Assembly: GCA_018401565.1 (NCBI GenBank)
Contig: JAGYKS010000025.1
Location: 372,001-436,000 of the forward strand
Origin: Acidimicrobiales bacterium
GTDB taxonomy: Bacteria; Actinomycetota; Acidimicrobiia; Acidimicrobiales; Acidimicrobilacustridaceae
Direction: 5' to 3'
DNA length: 64,000 nucleotides
Positions 41,366-50,223 of the stretch are shown here, piece after piece (position 1 is the stretch's first letter; each line of letters opens with the position of its first letter). The position numbers and the translations under genes were made by a program. The notes below the pieces were generated by a model, which did not search any database, had not been told where the DNA came from, and was given only the letters and a program-made list of their open reading frames with translations.

Positions 41366-41620
41366 ATGCAGGTCAACCCCCACGCCCTCCGTGTCATCCG
41401 CGAGCGTTCAGGGCTGTCAGTGACTGAACTCGCTCGGATCGCCGGGCTCAGCCAACCCCATCTTTCCAACATCGAAACAGGCAAACGGCAGGCGTCGCCG
41501 GCGGTGCTGCGGCATCTGGCTGATGCCCTTCGGGTGCCACTGCTGGCCCTTATCAACGATCCGTCCGACGAACTGGCCTCCGCAGGCGAGGCAGAGCCCG
41601 TCTCGAGTCCTGAGGGGTAG
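41366..41620 (+). CDS. Small XRE-family HTH regulator
   Basis: An 84-residue protein consisting mostly of one XRE helix-turn-helix: ALRVIRERSGLSVTELARIAGLSQPHLSNIETGKRQASPAVLRHLADALRV. The ATG at 41366 lies only 6 bp after the candidate -10, with no ribosome-binding site, so it is probably translated from a leaderless mRNA. It is divergent from a second XRE gene and shares the CTAGCGCTAC sites. Together with the HExxH gene this may be a small regulatory module or a relic of a mobile element; no other element genes are nearby. Confidence 0.85.
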   Translation: MQVNPHALRVIRERSGLSVTELARIAGLSQPHLSNIETGKRQASPAVLRHLADALRVPLLALINDPSDELASAGEAEPVSSPEG

Positions 41621-41698
41621 GACCTGGGGCGCCGTCAGGCACAAGGCGGCTGCGCACGGCGCCATCGCACCGTCGGGACTGTCTGGCGGAAGGTCGGC

Positions 41699-42076
41699 TC
41701 AGCGGGCCTTGTGCATGAAGCGTTCGATGTCCACGACCACCCGTGTGACTCTGCCCACGGCCACCAGACCCCGGTCATCGGTGACCGAAACCTGAAATGA
41801 GATGCGCCGCCCCTGGATCGCCTCGATGGTGGACTCTGCCACCACCACCCGGCCCACGGCAGTGGGAGCGAGGTGATCGAGTTGCACCTTCATCCCCACG
41901 GTTGTCTGGTTCTCTGCCAGCGTCGGGCCCACGGCCTCCATCGATGCCTGCTCCACCAGCGCCACCACCCGAGGGGTGGCCAACACCGGAAGGATCCCCG
42001 ACTGCAAGGCGATCGCAGTGTCGGCGTCACCAACCTCGAGTTCGACTGTGGCCTTTTGTCCAACGCTTACGGGCAC
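41699..42076 (-). CDS. Hotdog-fold thioesterase (FlK-like)
   Basis: A 125-residue hotdog protein. LPVLATPRVVALVEQASMEAVGPTL and TVGMKVQLDHLAPTAVGRVVVAEST match fluoroacetyl-CoA thioesterase-like proteins, with the Thr/Glu/His set (TP, VEQAS, DHLAPT) in the expected order. It likely hydrolyses an acyl-CoA thioester; fluoroacetyl-CoA specificity should not be assumed, as most homologues act on ordinary thioesters. The ATG at 42076 gives MPVSVGQKATVELEV. Monocistronic, divergent from tldD by about 245 bp. Confidence 0.85.
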   Translation of the reverse strand: MPVSVGQKATVELEVGDADTAIALQSGILPVLATPRVVALVEQASMEAVGPTLAENQTTVGMKVQLDHLAPTAVGRVVVAESTIEAIQGRRISFQVSVTDDRGLVAVGRVTRVVVDIERFMHKAR

Positions 42077-42321
42077 GCCGCAACCCTAAGGCCTTGGTGT
42101 ACCCGTGGCCAGCCGACCCCTTTTCCGTGTTGCGGCGGCCCACCTGCAGGCCCGGCCCATCGCGCCATGCCGCCGGCGGGGTACCGTACCCATCGGTCGA
42201 CAGCAGTGCCTGACCCACCATCGGTGCCCGGTTGTCACCGGTGTCACTGCCCGTGGGTTCGGTGCAGCAGTGCGAGTGAGACGTGTCCGAAATGAACGTG
42301 CCCCAGACGAAGGATGGTCCA

Positions 42322-43722
42322 ATGTCCGAACTGGTCGAGACCGATGTGGTGAGCGATGCGCTGGGGGTGGCCCTGGCCACCGGCGGCGACTTCGCCGAGG
42401 TGTTCGTGGAGGACAAGGCGTCGTCGTCGGCGTACCTCGACGACGGACGTGTCGAGGAGCTCAGCTCGGGTCGTGAGCGGGGCGCGGGCATCAGGGTGGT
42501 GGTGGGCGAGACCACCGGCTTCGCCCACACCGCCGACCTGTCGGCCGAGGGCCTGCGGTCGGCGGCTCGTGCTGCTGCGGCTGCCGCCCGAGGTGGCGGT
42601 GGCGGTGTCCGTGTGGTGACGCTGCCTGCCGCCCCCCACCGTTCGGTGCGCGACATTGGCATCGACCCCACTGGCGTGGACAAGGCCGACAAGGTGGCGC
42701 TGTTGCGTCATGCCGACGAGGTGGCCCGGGCCCGGTCGGGCAGCATCAGCCAGGTGTCTGCGGGCTACGCCGACAGCCGACGCCGTATCCTGGTGGCCAA
42801 CTCCGACGGCACGCTGGCCGCCGACGAGGTGGTGCGCACCATGTTCAACGTGTCGTGTGTGGCTACCGGCGACACCGGCATGCAAACCGGTCGCGAGAGC
42901 ATCGGCCACACCATCGGGTTCGAGTTGTTCGATCGTTACGACGTGGCCGACCTCGCTGCCCGGGCCGCCGAGCGGGCCGTGACCAAGCTCGGGGCCCGCC
43001 CCGCCCCATCGGGTCAGCTCCCGGTGGTCATCGGGTCGGGTGGCGGTGGCGTGTTGTTCCACGAGGCATGCGGCCACGGGCTCGAGGCCGACCTGGTGGC
43101 CAAGGGTGCGTCGGTATTTGCCGGTCGTCAGGGAGAACTGGTGGCCAGCCCGCTGGTGACGCTGGTCGACGACGGCACCATGGCCGGCGAATGGGGCAAC
43201 TACGGCATCGACGACGAGGGCAACCTCGCCCAGCGCAACGTGCTCATTCAAGACGGCATCCTCACCGACTACATGTGGGACGTGTTGCGGTCACGCGCTG
43301 AGGGTCGCCCGGGGTCGGGCAACGGCCGGCGCCAGAGCTACCAGCACCTGCCCATGGTGCGCATGACCAACACCTACCTGCTGGCCGGCACCAGCGATCC
43401 CGACGACATCATCGCTGACACCCCCAACGGCGTGTACGTCAAGCACCTCGGCGGAGGTCAGGTGAACACCGCCACCGGCGACTTCGTGTTCGGCATGAGC
43501 GAGGCCTACCTGATCGAAAACGGCGAGATCACCGAGCCGTTGCGTGAGGGCAACCTCATCGGCAACGGTCCCGAGGTGCTGGCCGGCATCGACGCCGTGG
43601 GCAACGACTTCGCCATGGGGCCTCCCGGGACGTGCGGCAAAGATGGCCAGGGCGTGCCGGTGGGCGACGGCGTGCCGACGCTGCGGGTGGGTGCCCTCAC
43701 CATCGGTGGCACCGCGGCGTGA
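42322..43722 (+). CDS. tldD: TldD metalloprotease subunit
   Basis: A 466-residue zinc protease subunit. In E. coli TldD pairs with TldE (PmbA) to form a heterodimeric peptidase that trims the leader of microcin B17 and degrades CcdA. The metal motif HEACGHGLEAD (HExxxH) is near residue 253, and EWGNYGIDDEG, RQSYQHLPMVRMTNTYL and FGMSEAYLIENGEITEPLREGNLIGNG are conserved. The ATG at 42322 has aagga 8 bp upstream; the upstream in-frame start at 42283 is less likely. The stop overlaps the GTG of the first tldE (GTGA). Confidence 0.93.
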   Translation: MSELVETDVVSDALGVALATGGDFAEVFVEDKASSSAYLDDGRVEELSSGRERGAGIRVVVGETTGFAHTADLSAEGLRSAARAAAAAARGGGGGVRVVTLPAAPHRSVRDIGIDPTGVDKADKVALLRHADEVARARSGSISQVSAGYADSRRRILVANSDGTLAADEVVRTMFNVSCVATGDTGMQTGRESIGHTIGFELFDRYDVADLAARAAERAVTKLGARPAPSGQLPVVIGSGGGGVLFHEACGHGLEADLVAKGASVFAGRQGELVASPLVTLVDDGTMAGEWGNYGIDDEGNLAQRNVLIQDGILTDYMWDVLRSRAEGRPGSGNGRRQSYQHLPMVRMTNTYLLAGTSDPDDIIADTPNGVYVKHLGGGQVNTATGDFVFGMSEAYLIENGEITEPLREGNLIGNGPEVLAGIDAVGNDFAMGPPGTCGKDGQGVPVGDGVPTLRVGALTIGGTAA

Positions 43723-45101
43723 GCGCTCCTGAGGTGCACGCCCCTGCCACCGCCGATGCCGAGCGCCTGCTGGCCATCGCCGACAGCGTGGTGGGTCGGG
43801 CAACCGGCAACGAGCAGGTGGAAGTGGTTGTTGTGGCCGACCGCGGCACCGAGGTGCGGGTGTACGACGGTGACGTGGAGTCGTTGTCGTCGGCCGACAC
43901 CGCCGGCATCGGGGTGCGTGTGGTTGACGGGGGTCGCCAGGGGTTTGCCTGGGCCGGCACGCTGGACGCCGATGCCGTCGACGCCGTGCTGGCTGAAGCC
44001 CGTGACAACCTGCGGTTCGCGTCGGTCGACGAGTTCGCCGGTCTGGCCGAACCAGACGGCGTGACACCCCCGCACCTCGAGTTGTTCGACCCGGCAGCAG
44101 ACTCGATGCCCACGGCCGACAAGGTGGCTTTGGCCATCGAACTGGAGCGGGCCACCTACGCCGCCGACGCCCGCATCTCGCGGCATCGAGAGCGCCGAGT
44201 ACGCCGACTCGGTGGTGCTTGGCGTGGTGGCCAGCACCACCGGCATCAGGTCGCTGTCGGCCGAAAGCGTGTGCTGGCTGTCGGTGTATCCACTTGCCGG
44301 TGACGGCGACGCCACCCAGACCGGTTTCGGCTTTTCCCTGGGACGACGGCCCGGCGAGCTCGACCCGTCGGTTGCCGCCACCGAGGCGGCCCAGCGCGCC
44401 ACGCGCATGCTGGGGCGGTCCGGCCGTCCACGGGTCGGCCGACGTTGGTGTTCGACCCGTGGGTGACGGCCCAGTTGCTCGAGGTTGTGGGCTCCACGCT
44501 CAGCGGCGAGGCCGTGGCCAAGGGCCGTTCGCCCTTTGCCGACCGCCTCGGCGAGGCGGTGGCAGCGGCATCAGTGACGTTGGTCGACGACCCCACCGAC
44601 CCGGCGGCGTTCTCGGCGTCGGTCACCGACGGCGAGGGTCTGGCCACCCGACGCAACGTGCTCATCGACGGTGGCGAACTGCAGATGTTCGTGCATAACG
44701 CCACGTCGGGCCGACGGGCCGGGCAGTCATCCACGGGATGCGCTGTGCGTCGGGGGTTTCGCGGTGCGCCGGGGGTGGGGTGCACGGCGCTGTCGTTGCT
44801 GCCGGGCACGCTGAGCCAGGCCGACCTCATCGCCGGCATCGACGACGGCATCCTCATCGCCGACGTGGCCGGCTTGCATTCGGGCGTCAACCCGGTGAGT
44901 GGTGATGTATCGGTGGGCGCCGAAGGCCTGCGCATCACCGGCGGCGCGTTGGGCGAACCGCTGCGGGAGTTCACCGTGGCGTCAACGCTGCAACGGATCC
45001 TCACCGACATCGACATCGTGGGTGGCGACCTGGTGTGGTTGCCCATGGGGGCCGCCGGGGTGTCGCTGGTGGTGCACGACGTCACCGTGTCGGGGCTGTG
45101 A
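43719..45101 (+). CDS. TldE/PmbA-like subunit, first paralogue (two frameshifts)
   Basis: About 460 codons. Early frame: EVRVYDGDVESLSSADTAGIGVRVVDGGRQGFAWAG. Middle frame: ESAEYADSVVLGVVASTTGI. Final frame from 44445: VVGSTLSGEAVAKGRSPFADRLGE, VTDGEGLATRRNVLIDGGEL and GLHSGVNPVSGDVSVGAEGL, all typical of TldE. It lacks the HExxxH motif, as TldE should. Breaks near 44180 and 44440. Translation starts at the GTG 43719, overlapping the tldD stop; the stop overlaps the GTG of a second tldE. Either this copy or the next forms the TldD partner. Confidence 0.88.
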
Positions 45102-46438
45102 CCGACCTTCTGGGCCTCGCCCAACGGGTGGCCGCAGAGGCCGGGCCCGGTGAACAGGTTGAGGCCTACGTGTCACGGTCGCGATCGGTCACGGTGCGGG
45201 CCCACGGTGGCGAGGTGGAGTCGCTGTCGGTGGCCGAGCCCGCAGGCGTGGGCATTCGGGTGGTCGTCGATGGTCGTCAGGGGTTCGCCCACTGTGGGTC
45301 CCTCGACGACGCCGTGGTGCGCCAGACCCTTGCCGACGCTCGTGACAACGCCCGGTTCGCCGAACCCGACGAGTTCGCCGGGGTGGCCCACCCCGACGGG
45401 GTGCCACTGGTGGCGGCTCCGTTCGACCCGTCGGTGGTCGACGCCCTCGACACCTCGGCCAAGGTGGCGCTGGCGCTCGAACTGGAACGGGCCACCACCA
45501 GCCGGGACCCACGCGTGCGCAGCGTGCGCACGGCCATGTACGGCGACGGTGTGGGCGAGGCGGCGGTGGCAACGTCCACGGGCATCGCCGTGCTCGACCG
45601 CAGCGCCGAGGCCTACCTGTCGGTGGCCGCCCTGGCCACCGACGACTCGGGCACCACCGCAGCCGGGTCAGTCGACGCTGCTCGTGACCCGGCAGCGCTC
45701 GACGTGGCCATGGTCGCCGACGACGCCGTGAGCCGTGCCGTTCGCATGCTGGGGGCGGGTCCGGTGCCGTCCACCCGGCTGGCCGTGGTGTTCGAACCCC
45801 GGCTGGCGGCCACGCTGCTGGGGTTGCTGGCCGGCACCCTGACCGGTGAGCGGGTGGCCAAGGGGCGCTCGCTGTATGCCGATCGTGTTGGCGAGTCCAT
45901 CGCGTCGTCGCTGCTCACCCTGGTCGACGACCCCACCGACCCCCGATCGCTGAGCGCCAGCTCGTGTGACGGCGAAGGTCTGGCCACCCGACGCACCGAC
46001 CTGGTGGTGGACGGTGTGCTGCAGGGATTCATGCACAACACCTGGACCGCCCGCCGTCTGGGGGCGGTGTCCACGGGTTCGGCGGTGCGGGGGTACCGGT
46101 CCACCCCCGGGGTGGGGGCAGTGGCCCTGGCCATGGTTCCGGGCTCGTCCACCCACGACGAACTGGTTGCCGGCATCGATCACGGACTGCTGGTGCAGTC
46201 GCTGACCGGCCTGCACTCGGGGGTCAACACCGTGAGCGGTGACGTGTCGGTGGGTGCCGAAGGGTTCATGATCCGCAACGGCGTGGTGGCCGAACCGGTG
46301 CGCGAGATCACCCTGGCGTCCACGCTGCAGCGCATGCTGGCCGGGATCGTGGCCGTGGGCTCGGACCTGGAGTGGCGCCCCGGTGGCTCAGCGGCGTCGA
46401 CCATCGTGGTGGGCGAGATGTCGTTGGGCGGCAGCTGA
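45098..46438 (+). CDS. TldE/PmbA-like subunit, second paralogue
   Basis: A 446-residue intact TldE-type protein, clearly related to the preceding one: SVTVRAHGGEVESLSVAEPAGVGIRVVVDGRQGFAHCG, GLLAGTLTGERVAKGRSLYADRVGE, CDGEGLATRRTDLVVDG and GLHSGVNTVSGDVSVGAEGFM. No HExxxH. The GTG at 45098 overlaps the stop of the first paralogue by GTGA, so tldD and both tldE genes are one operon. Most genomes have a single tldD/tldE pair; two partners for one TldD may give alternative complexes. A natural peptide substrate gene is not visible nearby. Confidence 0.9.
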   Translation: MTDLLGLAQRVAAEAGPGEQVEAYVSRSRSVTVRAHGGEVESLSVAEPAGVGIRVVVDGRQGFAHCGSLDDAVVRQTLADARDNARFAEPDEFAGVAHPDGVPLVAAPFDPSVVDALDTSAKVALALELERATTSRDPRVRSVRTAMYGDGVGEAAVATSTGIAVLDRSAEAYLSVAALATDDSGTTAAGSVDAARDPAALDVAMVADDAVSRAVRMLGAGPVPSTRLAVVFEPRLAATLLGLLAGTLTGERVAKGRSLYADRVGESIASSLLTLVDDPTDPRSLSASSCDGEGLATRRTDLVVDGVLQGFMHNTWTARRLGAVSTGSAVRGYRSTPGVGAVALAMVPGSSTHDELVAGIDHGLLVQSLTGLHSGVNTVSGDVSVGAEGFMIRNGVVAEPVREITLASTLQRMLAGIVAVGSDLEWRPGGSAASTIVVGEMSLGGS

Positions 46439-46465
46439 CGCTGGCCGCCGGTTGGTGGGTGGGCA

Positions 46466-47177
46466 TCAGCCACCAACCAACACGGCCACCATCACCCCGC
46501 CCACTGCGGCACCAACCACGTCGGCGACAGCCTGGTCGGCGACGATCACGGTGAGCGTGTCGGCATCGGTGGCCAGGACCTCAACCCGGCGGGCCACGGT
46601 GCGCGCTGCGCCGGGGGAGCTGCCTGACGCGCTGGGGGACCATCGAGCGCCATAGGGGTCGCCCACCACCAGCAGGTCGACGCGATCGCCCGGTGCCAGC
46701 GGGGGAACCTGCCGAACCGGTGGGCACGGCCACGGCCCGGAATCCGGCTGGGATCCTGGCCGCCACCGGCCCCAGCCCGGCCGGACCGAGCCGACCGTCG
46801 ACCACGACCTCGCCGGCGTAGATCGGACGGTTCACCGTGGCACCCACCAGCTGGTCGACTGAAGCTGTTGTGGCCCCGGCCGGAATGGCGGCTTGGGGTA
46901 GCTCGACGGTGCGCACGTCTGCGGCCCCGATCACCCGGCCGGTGTCAAGGTCGCCGGTGGTGATCACCACTTCACGGGTGTCGGTCCAGCGACTGCGGGC
47001 GGCATCGGCCTGCCACAGGGTGTTGACCGTCATCCCCAGCGCCACTGCTGTAGCTGCGGCGACCATCACCCGCCAGCGTTGCTGACGCAGCCGGCGTCGG
47101 TCAGTCAGCTGCCGAAGTGCGGGACGGGCAGCGCGACGGTGCAGTGCGTCAGAGGTTGGCCGAGGCCACGGGCCCAT
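46466..47177 (-). CDS. SAF-domain protein (CpaB/RcpC-like), frameshifted
   Basis: About 237 codons. A basic N-terminus and one membrane helix (VMVAAATAVALGMTVNTLW) precede an SAF/ChapFlaA-like domain: VVITTGDLDTGRVIGAADVRTVELPQAAIP and NRPIYAGEVVVDGRLGP. These resemble Flp-pilus CpaB/RcpC proteins. A shift near 46700 is required to continue into VEVLATDADTLTVIVADQAVADVVGAAV at the C-terminus. No pilus genes are adjacent, so a role in pilus assembly is not supported by context. Confidence 0.7.
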
Positions 47178-47388
47178 GCGGCCACGGTAGGAGGCGCAAT
47201 GCGACGTCGGTCGTTGTGATCACCCACAGTGGCCAACGATGACCGGTGCCAGCGCCGGCACGCCGCTACTTCGACGGCGACGAGCCTGATCCTGACGACC
47301 CCGTTGAACCCGAGCCCGATGAGCCCGAGCCGGATGAACCCGAGCCGGATGAATCGGCTTTTTGGGCGCTGAGGACGAGTCGCCAGAG

Positions 47389-47745
47389 CTACCAGAACCG
47401 AGCTACCAGAACGAGCCGAGCCGAGCCAGAACCCGAGCCGCTGCTGGATGCGTCGCCACTCGACGAACCACCCGATGAACCACCCGACGACTCTGTGCCT
47501 GAACTCCCCGAGGATCCGCCCGACGCCGGCACCGACGCCGTCGTCGACTTGGAGCCACCACCCGAGCCGCGACTGTCGGTCTTGTAGAAGCCGCTGCCCT
47601 TGAACGCAATGCCCACCGACCCGAACTTCTTGCGCAGCGAGGCCACCCCGCACTGGGGACACACCGTGAGGGGGTCGTCGGTGAAGGCCTGCTGGGCTTC
47701 GAATTCGTGACCGCAGTCCCGGCATCGGTAGTCGTAGGTCGGCAT
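47389..47745 (-). CDS. FmdB-type zinc ribbon protein
   Basis: A 118-residue protein with the FmdB/CxxC putative regulatory zinc ribbon: MPTYDYRCRDCGHEFEAQQAF...VCPQCGVASLRKKF (two CxxC pairs), followed by a Gly/Ser-rich tail (GSSGSSGTESSGGSSGGSS) that ends in an odd ARLVLVARFW, perhaps after a frame slip. The start is the ATG at 47745 with gaggaaat upstream. A CIRCE element lies 42 bp upstream, implying HrcA-controlled heat-shock expression. Function unknown; such proteins are common beside chaperone genes in actinobacteria. Confidence 0.88.
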   Translation of the reverse strand: MPTYDYRCRDCGHEFEAQQAFTDDPLTVCPQCGVASLRKKFGSVGIAFKGSGFYKTDSRGSGGGSKSTTASVPASGGSSGSSGTESSGGSSGGSSSGDASSSGSGSGSARLVLVARFW

Positions 47746-47786
47746 GGATCATTTCCTCGGATCGACGGTGACGCCCGTCCGGGGCG

Positions 47787-47813
47787 TTAGCACTCGGCTT
47801 ATGAGAGTGCCAG
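47787..47813. promoter_or_regulatory. CIRCE element (HrcA operator)
   Basis: TTAGCACTC, a 9-bp spacer, then GAGTGCCAG. The consensus is TTAGCACTC-N9-GAGTGCTAA, so only the last positions of the right arm differ. It lies between fmdB (minus, ATG 47745) and galU (plus, 47951), closer to fmdB, and is the expected binding site of the heat-shock repressor HrcA. Confidence 0.85.
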
Positions 47814-47950
47814 CATACCTGCCGGCCGCTGGAGCGGCGACACTGATGCCGGGAACCCCGTGCGGTGCCGGGGCCTCCTAGAGTGTCGTGTTGTCCCTGC
47901 TCCACCCGGCGCATCGCCCAAGGTGGTAACAGCACCATGCAAGGAGCCCC

Positions 47951-48865
47951 GTGACCCCCATGTCCCCCCTGCCCGTCACCAAGGCAGTGATTCCTGCTGC
48001 CGGTCTGGGAACACGATTCCTGCCGGCTACCAAGGCCCAGCCCAAAGAGATGCTGCCCCTGGTGGACAAACCAGCGATCCAGTACGTGGTGGAAGAGGCG
48101 GTGCGAGCCGGCATTGATGACATCCTCATCATCACCGGTCGGGCCAAGCGGTCACTCGAGGACCATTTCGATCGCAATTTCGAGCTGGAGTACTACCTGG
48201 CGGAGCGGGGCAAGTCCGAGGAACTGGCCGAGGTGCAGGCCCTGGCCGAGATCGCCGATATCCACTACGTGCGTCAGGGCGAACCGCTGGGCCTGGGGCA
48301 CGCCGTGTCGGTGGCCCGCAAACACGTGGGTGACCACCCCTTCGCCGTGCTGCTGGGCGACGACATCATGGATCAGCGCTCGCGGGTGCTCGAGGCGATG
48401 ATCGCCACCCACATGGAGCGGGGCTCATCGGTGGTGGCGGTCAAGGAGGTCCCCACCGATGAACTGTCGTCGTACGGGTGCATCAAGCCCGAGGCCATCG
48501 ACGGCGTGGCCGCCGAGCTGGTGAAAATCCTCGACATCGTGGAGAAGCCCGATCCGGCCGACGCCCCGTCGAACATGGCGGTGATGGGTCGCTACGTCCT
48601 GACCCCCGAGATCTTCGATGCCCTCGACGAGGTGAAGCCCGGGGTCGGTGGTGAGATCCAGCTCACCGATGCCATCGGGATCCTGCTGCAGCGTCAGGAG
48701 GTGTTGGGGTATTGCTTCACCGACGGTCGTTACGACATCGGTCGCAAGATCGACTACCTGCAGGCCACGGTGCAGATGGCCCTCGAGCGTGACGACCTCG
48801 GCCCGGCCTTCGAAGACTTCCTCGTGCGTCTGGTGCGCGAGCGCGGCCTGCTTGGCGACACGTGA
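47951..48865 (+). CDS. galU: UTP-glucose-1-phosphate uridylyltransferase
   Basis: Makes UDP-glucose from UTP and glucose-1-phosphate for cell-envelope and glycan synthesis. The 304-residue protein has AVIPAAGLGTRFLPATKA with the QPKEMLPLVDKPAIQY continuation (nucleotide-binding loop), LIITGRAKRSLEDHFD, LGHAVSVARKH, FAVLLGDDIM, IVEKP and MGRYVLTPEIF. The GTG at 47951 is chosen because of aaggag 5 bp upstream; an ATG lies at 47960. The stop overlaps the GTG of moeA by four bases, an arrangement seen in other actinobacteria. Confidence 0.95.
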   Translation: MTPMSPLPVTKAVIPAAGLGTRFLPATKAQPKEMLPLVDKPAIQYVVEEAVRAGIDDILIITGRAKRSLEDHFDRNFELEYYLAERGKSEELAEVQALAEIADIHYVRQGEPLGLGHAVSVARKHVGDHPFAVLLGDDIMDQRSRVLEAMIATHMERGSSVVAVKEVPTDELSSYGCIKPEAIDGVAAELVKILDIVEKPDPADAPSNMAVMGRYVLTPEIFDALDEVKPGVGGEIQLTDAIGILLQRQEVLGYCFTDGRYDIGRKIDYLQATVQMALERDDLGPAFEDFLVRLVRERGLLGDT

Positions 48866-50148
48866 TCCCACTCGACGACGCCAGGGCGGTTGTGCTCGCC
48901 GGCTGTGAGGCCCCGCCGCCGTTGCGGTGGCCGTTGCGGGTGGCTGACGGATGTGTGACCGCCGAGTCGGTGACCGCCGTGGATGCCGTCCCCACCTTCG
49001 ACAACAGCGCCATGGACGGGTACGCCGTGCGCACCGCCGACATCGCCCATGCACACGCCGATGCCCCGGTGACGCTCACCGTGATCGCCGGCGTGTTTGC
49101 CGGACACCCCGTTGACGTCACGGTCGGCCCGGGCGAGTGTGTGCGCATCATGACCGGGGCCGCGGTGCCCGCCGGCGTCGATGCCGTGGTGCCCGTGGAG
49201 CGCACCTCCACCGGCGAGTGGTCAGCTGATGGCGGCGCTTTCACCCCTGATACCGCTTCCCCCAAGTCCCCTGCCCCGGAGACCGTTGTGTTGACCGGCC
49301 CGGCCACGGTCGGCGATCACATCCGGCGTGCCGGTGACGACGTGTCCGCCGGCGACGTGGTGGTAACCGAGGGCACGACCCTCACCCCGGCACGTCTTGG
49401 GGTGCTGGCCGGGGTGGGTCGCAGCTCGGTCGTGGTGCACCCCCGGCCCCGGGTGGGTGTGTTCACCACCGGTGACGAACTTGTGGATCCGGCGTGGCCG
49501 TTGGCGCCGGGCCAGATCCGCGACACCAATCGTGTCGTGTTGTTGGCGATGCTGGCCCGCGACGGCTTCGAGCCCGTGGATCTCGGGAGGGTTGCCGATG
49601 ACGAAACGGCCCTGCGTGCGGCCATCACTGCGGCGACCAGGAGCTGCGACGCGCTGGTCACCACCGGTGGCGTGAGCATGGGGCAGGTGGACCTGGTGCG
49701 CGTGGTGCTCGACCGCTTGGGTGACATGCACTGGATGCAGGTGGCCATCAAGCCGGCCAAGCCGTTCGCCTTTGGGGTGGTGGCATCGGGCGGTCGCCGG
49801 ATCCCGGTGTTCGGGCTTCCCGGCAACCCGGTGTCATCGGCGGTGTCCTACGAGCTGCTGGCCCGGGTGGGCTTGCGCCGCATCGCCGGCCACGGTGACG
49901 ACGACCTGGTTCGACCAGCGGTGACAGCCACGGTGAGTGGGGACCTGCGCCGACGCCGTGACGGCAAGGTGCACTTTGCCCGGGTGGTGGCCACCCCGGC
50001 TGCCGGCGGCGGGTGGACGGTGACCTCAGCCGGGTCGCAGGGATCGCATCAGCTCAGTGTGCTGGCGGGATCCAACGCCCTGGCCGTGCTGCCCGATGGC
50101 GACGGTGTCCCCGACGGCGGAACCGTCGACATCCTCGTGCTCGACTGA
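48862..50148 (+). CDS. moeA: MoeA, molybdopterin molybdenumtransferase
   Basis: Inserts molybdenum into molybdopterin-AMP. The 428-residue protein shows DNSAMDGYAVR (active-site loop), GPGECVRIMTGAAVPAGVDAVVPVE, GVFTTGDELVDP, TTGGVSMGQVDLV and KPAKPFAFG...PVFGLPGNPVSS. The GTG at 48862 overlaps the galU stop. The 3' end is repetitive: four degenerate 17-bp units (cgtgctcgactgaatcc type) run from 50136 through the stop codon. It belongs with moaA and moaC downstream as a molybdenum cofactor cluster. Confidence 0.95.
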   Translation: MIPLDDARAVVLAGCEAPPPLRWPLRVADGCVTAESVTAVDAVPTFDNSAMDGYAVRTADIAHAHADAPVTLTVIAGVFAGHPVDVTVGPGECVRIMTGAAVPAGVDAVVPVERTSTGEWSADGGAFTPDTASPKSPAPETVVLTGPATVGDHIRRAGDDVSAGDVVVTEGTTLTPARLGVLAGVGRSSVVVHPRPRVGVFTTGDELVDPAWPLAPGQIRDTNRVVLLAMLARDGFEPVDLGRVADDETALRAAITAATRSCDALVTTGGVSMGQVDLVRVVLDRLGDMHWMQVAIKPAKPFAFGVVASGGRRIPVFGLPGNPVSSAVSYELLARVGLRRIAGHGDDDLVRPAVTATVSGDLRRRRDGKVHFARVVATPAAGGGWTVTSAGSQGSHQLSVLAGSNALAVLPDGDGVPDGGTVDILVLD

Positions 50149-50203
50149 ATCCCGTGCTCGACTGAGTCCCGTGATGGGTTGAACCACGTGCTTGGCTGAA
50201 CTG
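50136..50203. repeat. Four degenerate 17-bp units across the moeA stop
   Basis: Units at 50136-50152, 50153-50169, 50170-50186 and 50187-50203, built on cgtgctcgactgaatcc. The first two differ at one position; the others are more diverged. The stop codon tga is within each unit. Confidence 0.75.
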
Positions 50204-50223
50204 GCACGTCTACGCTTCTGGGT

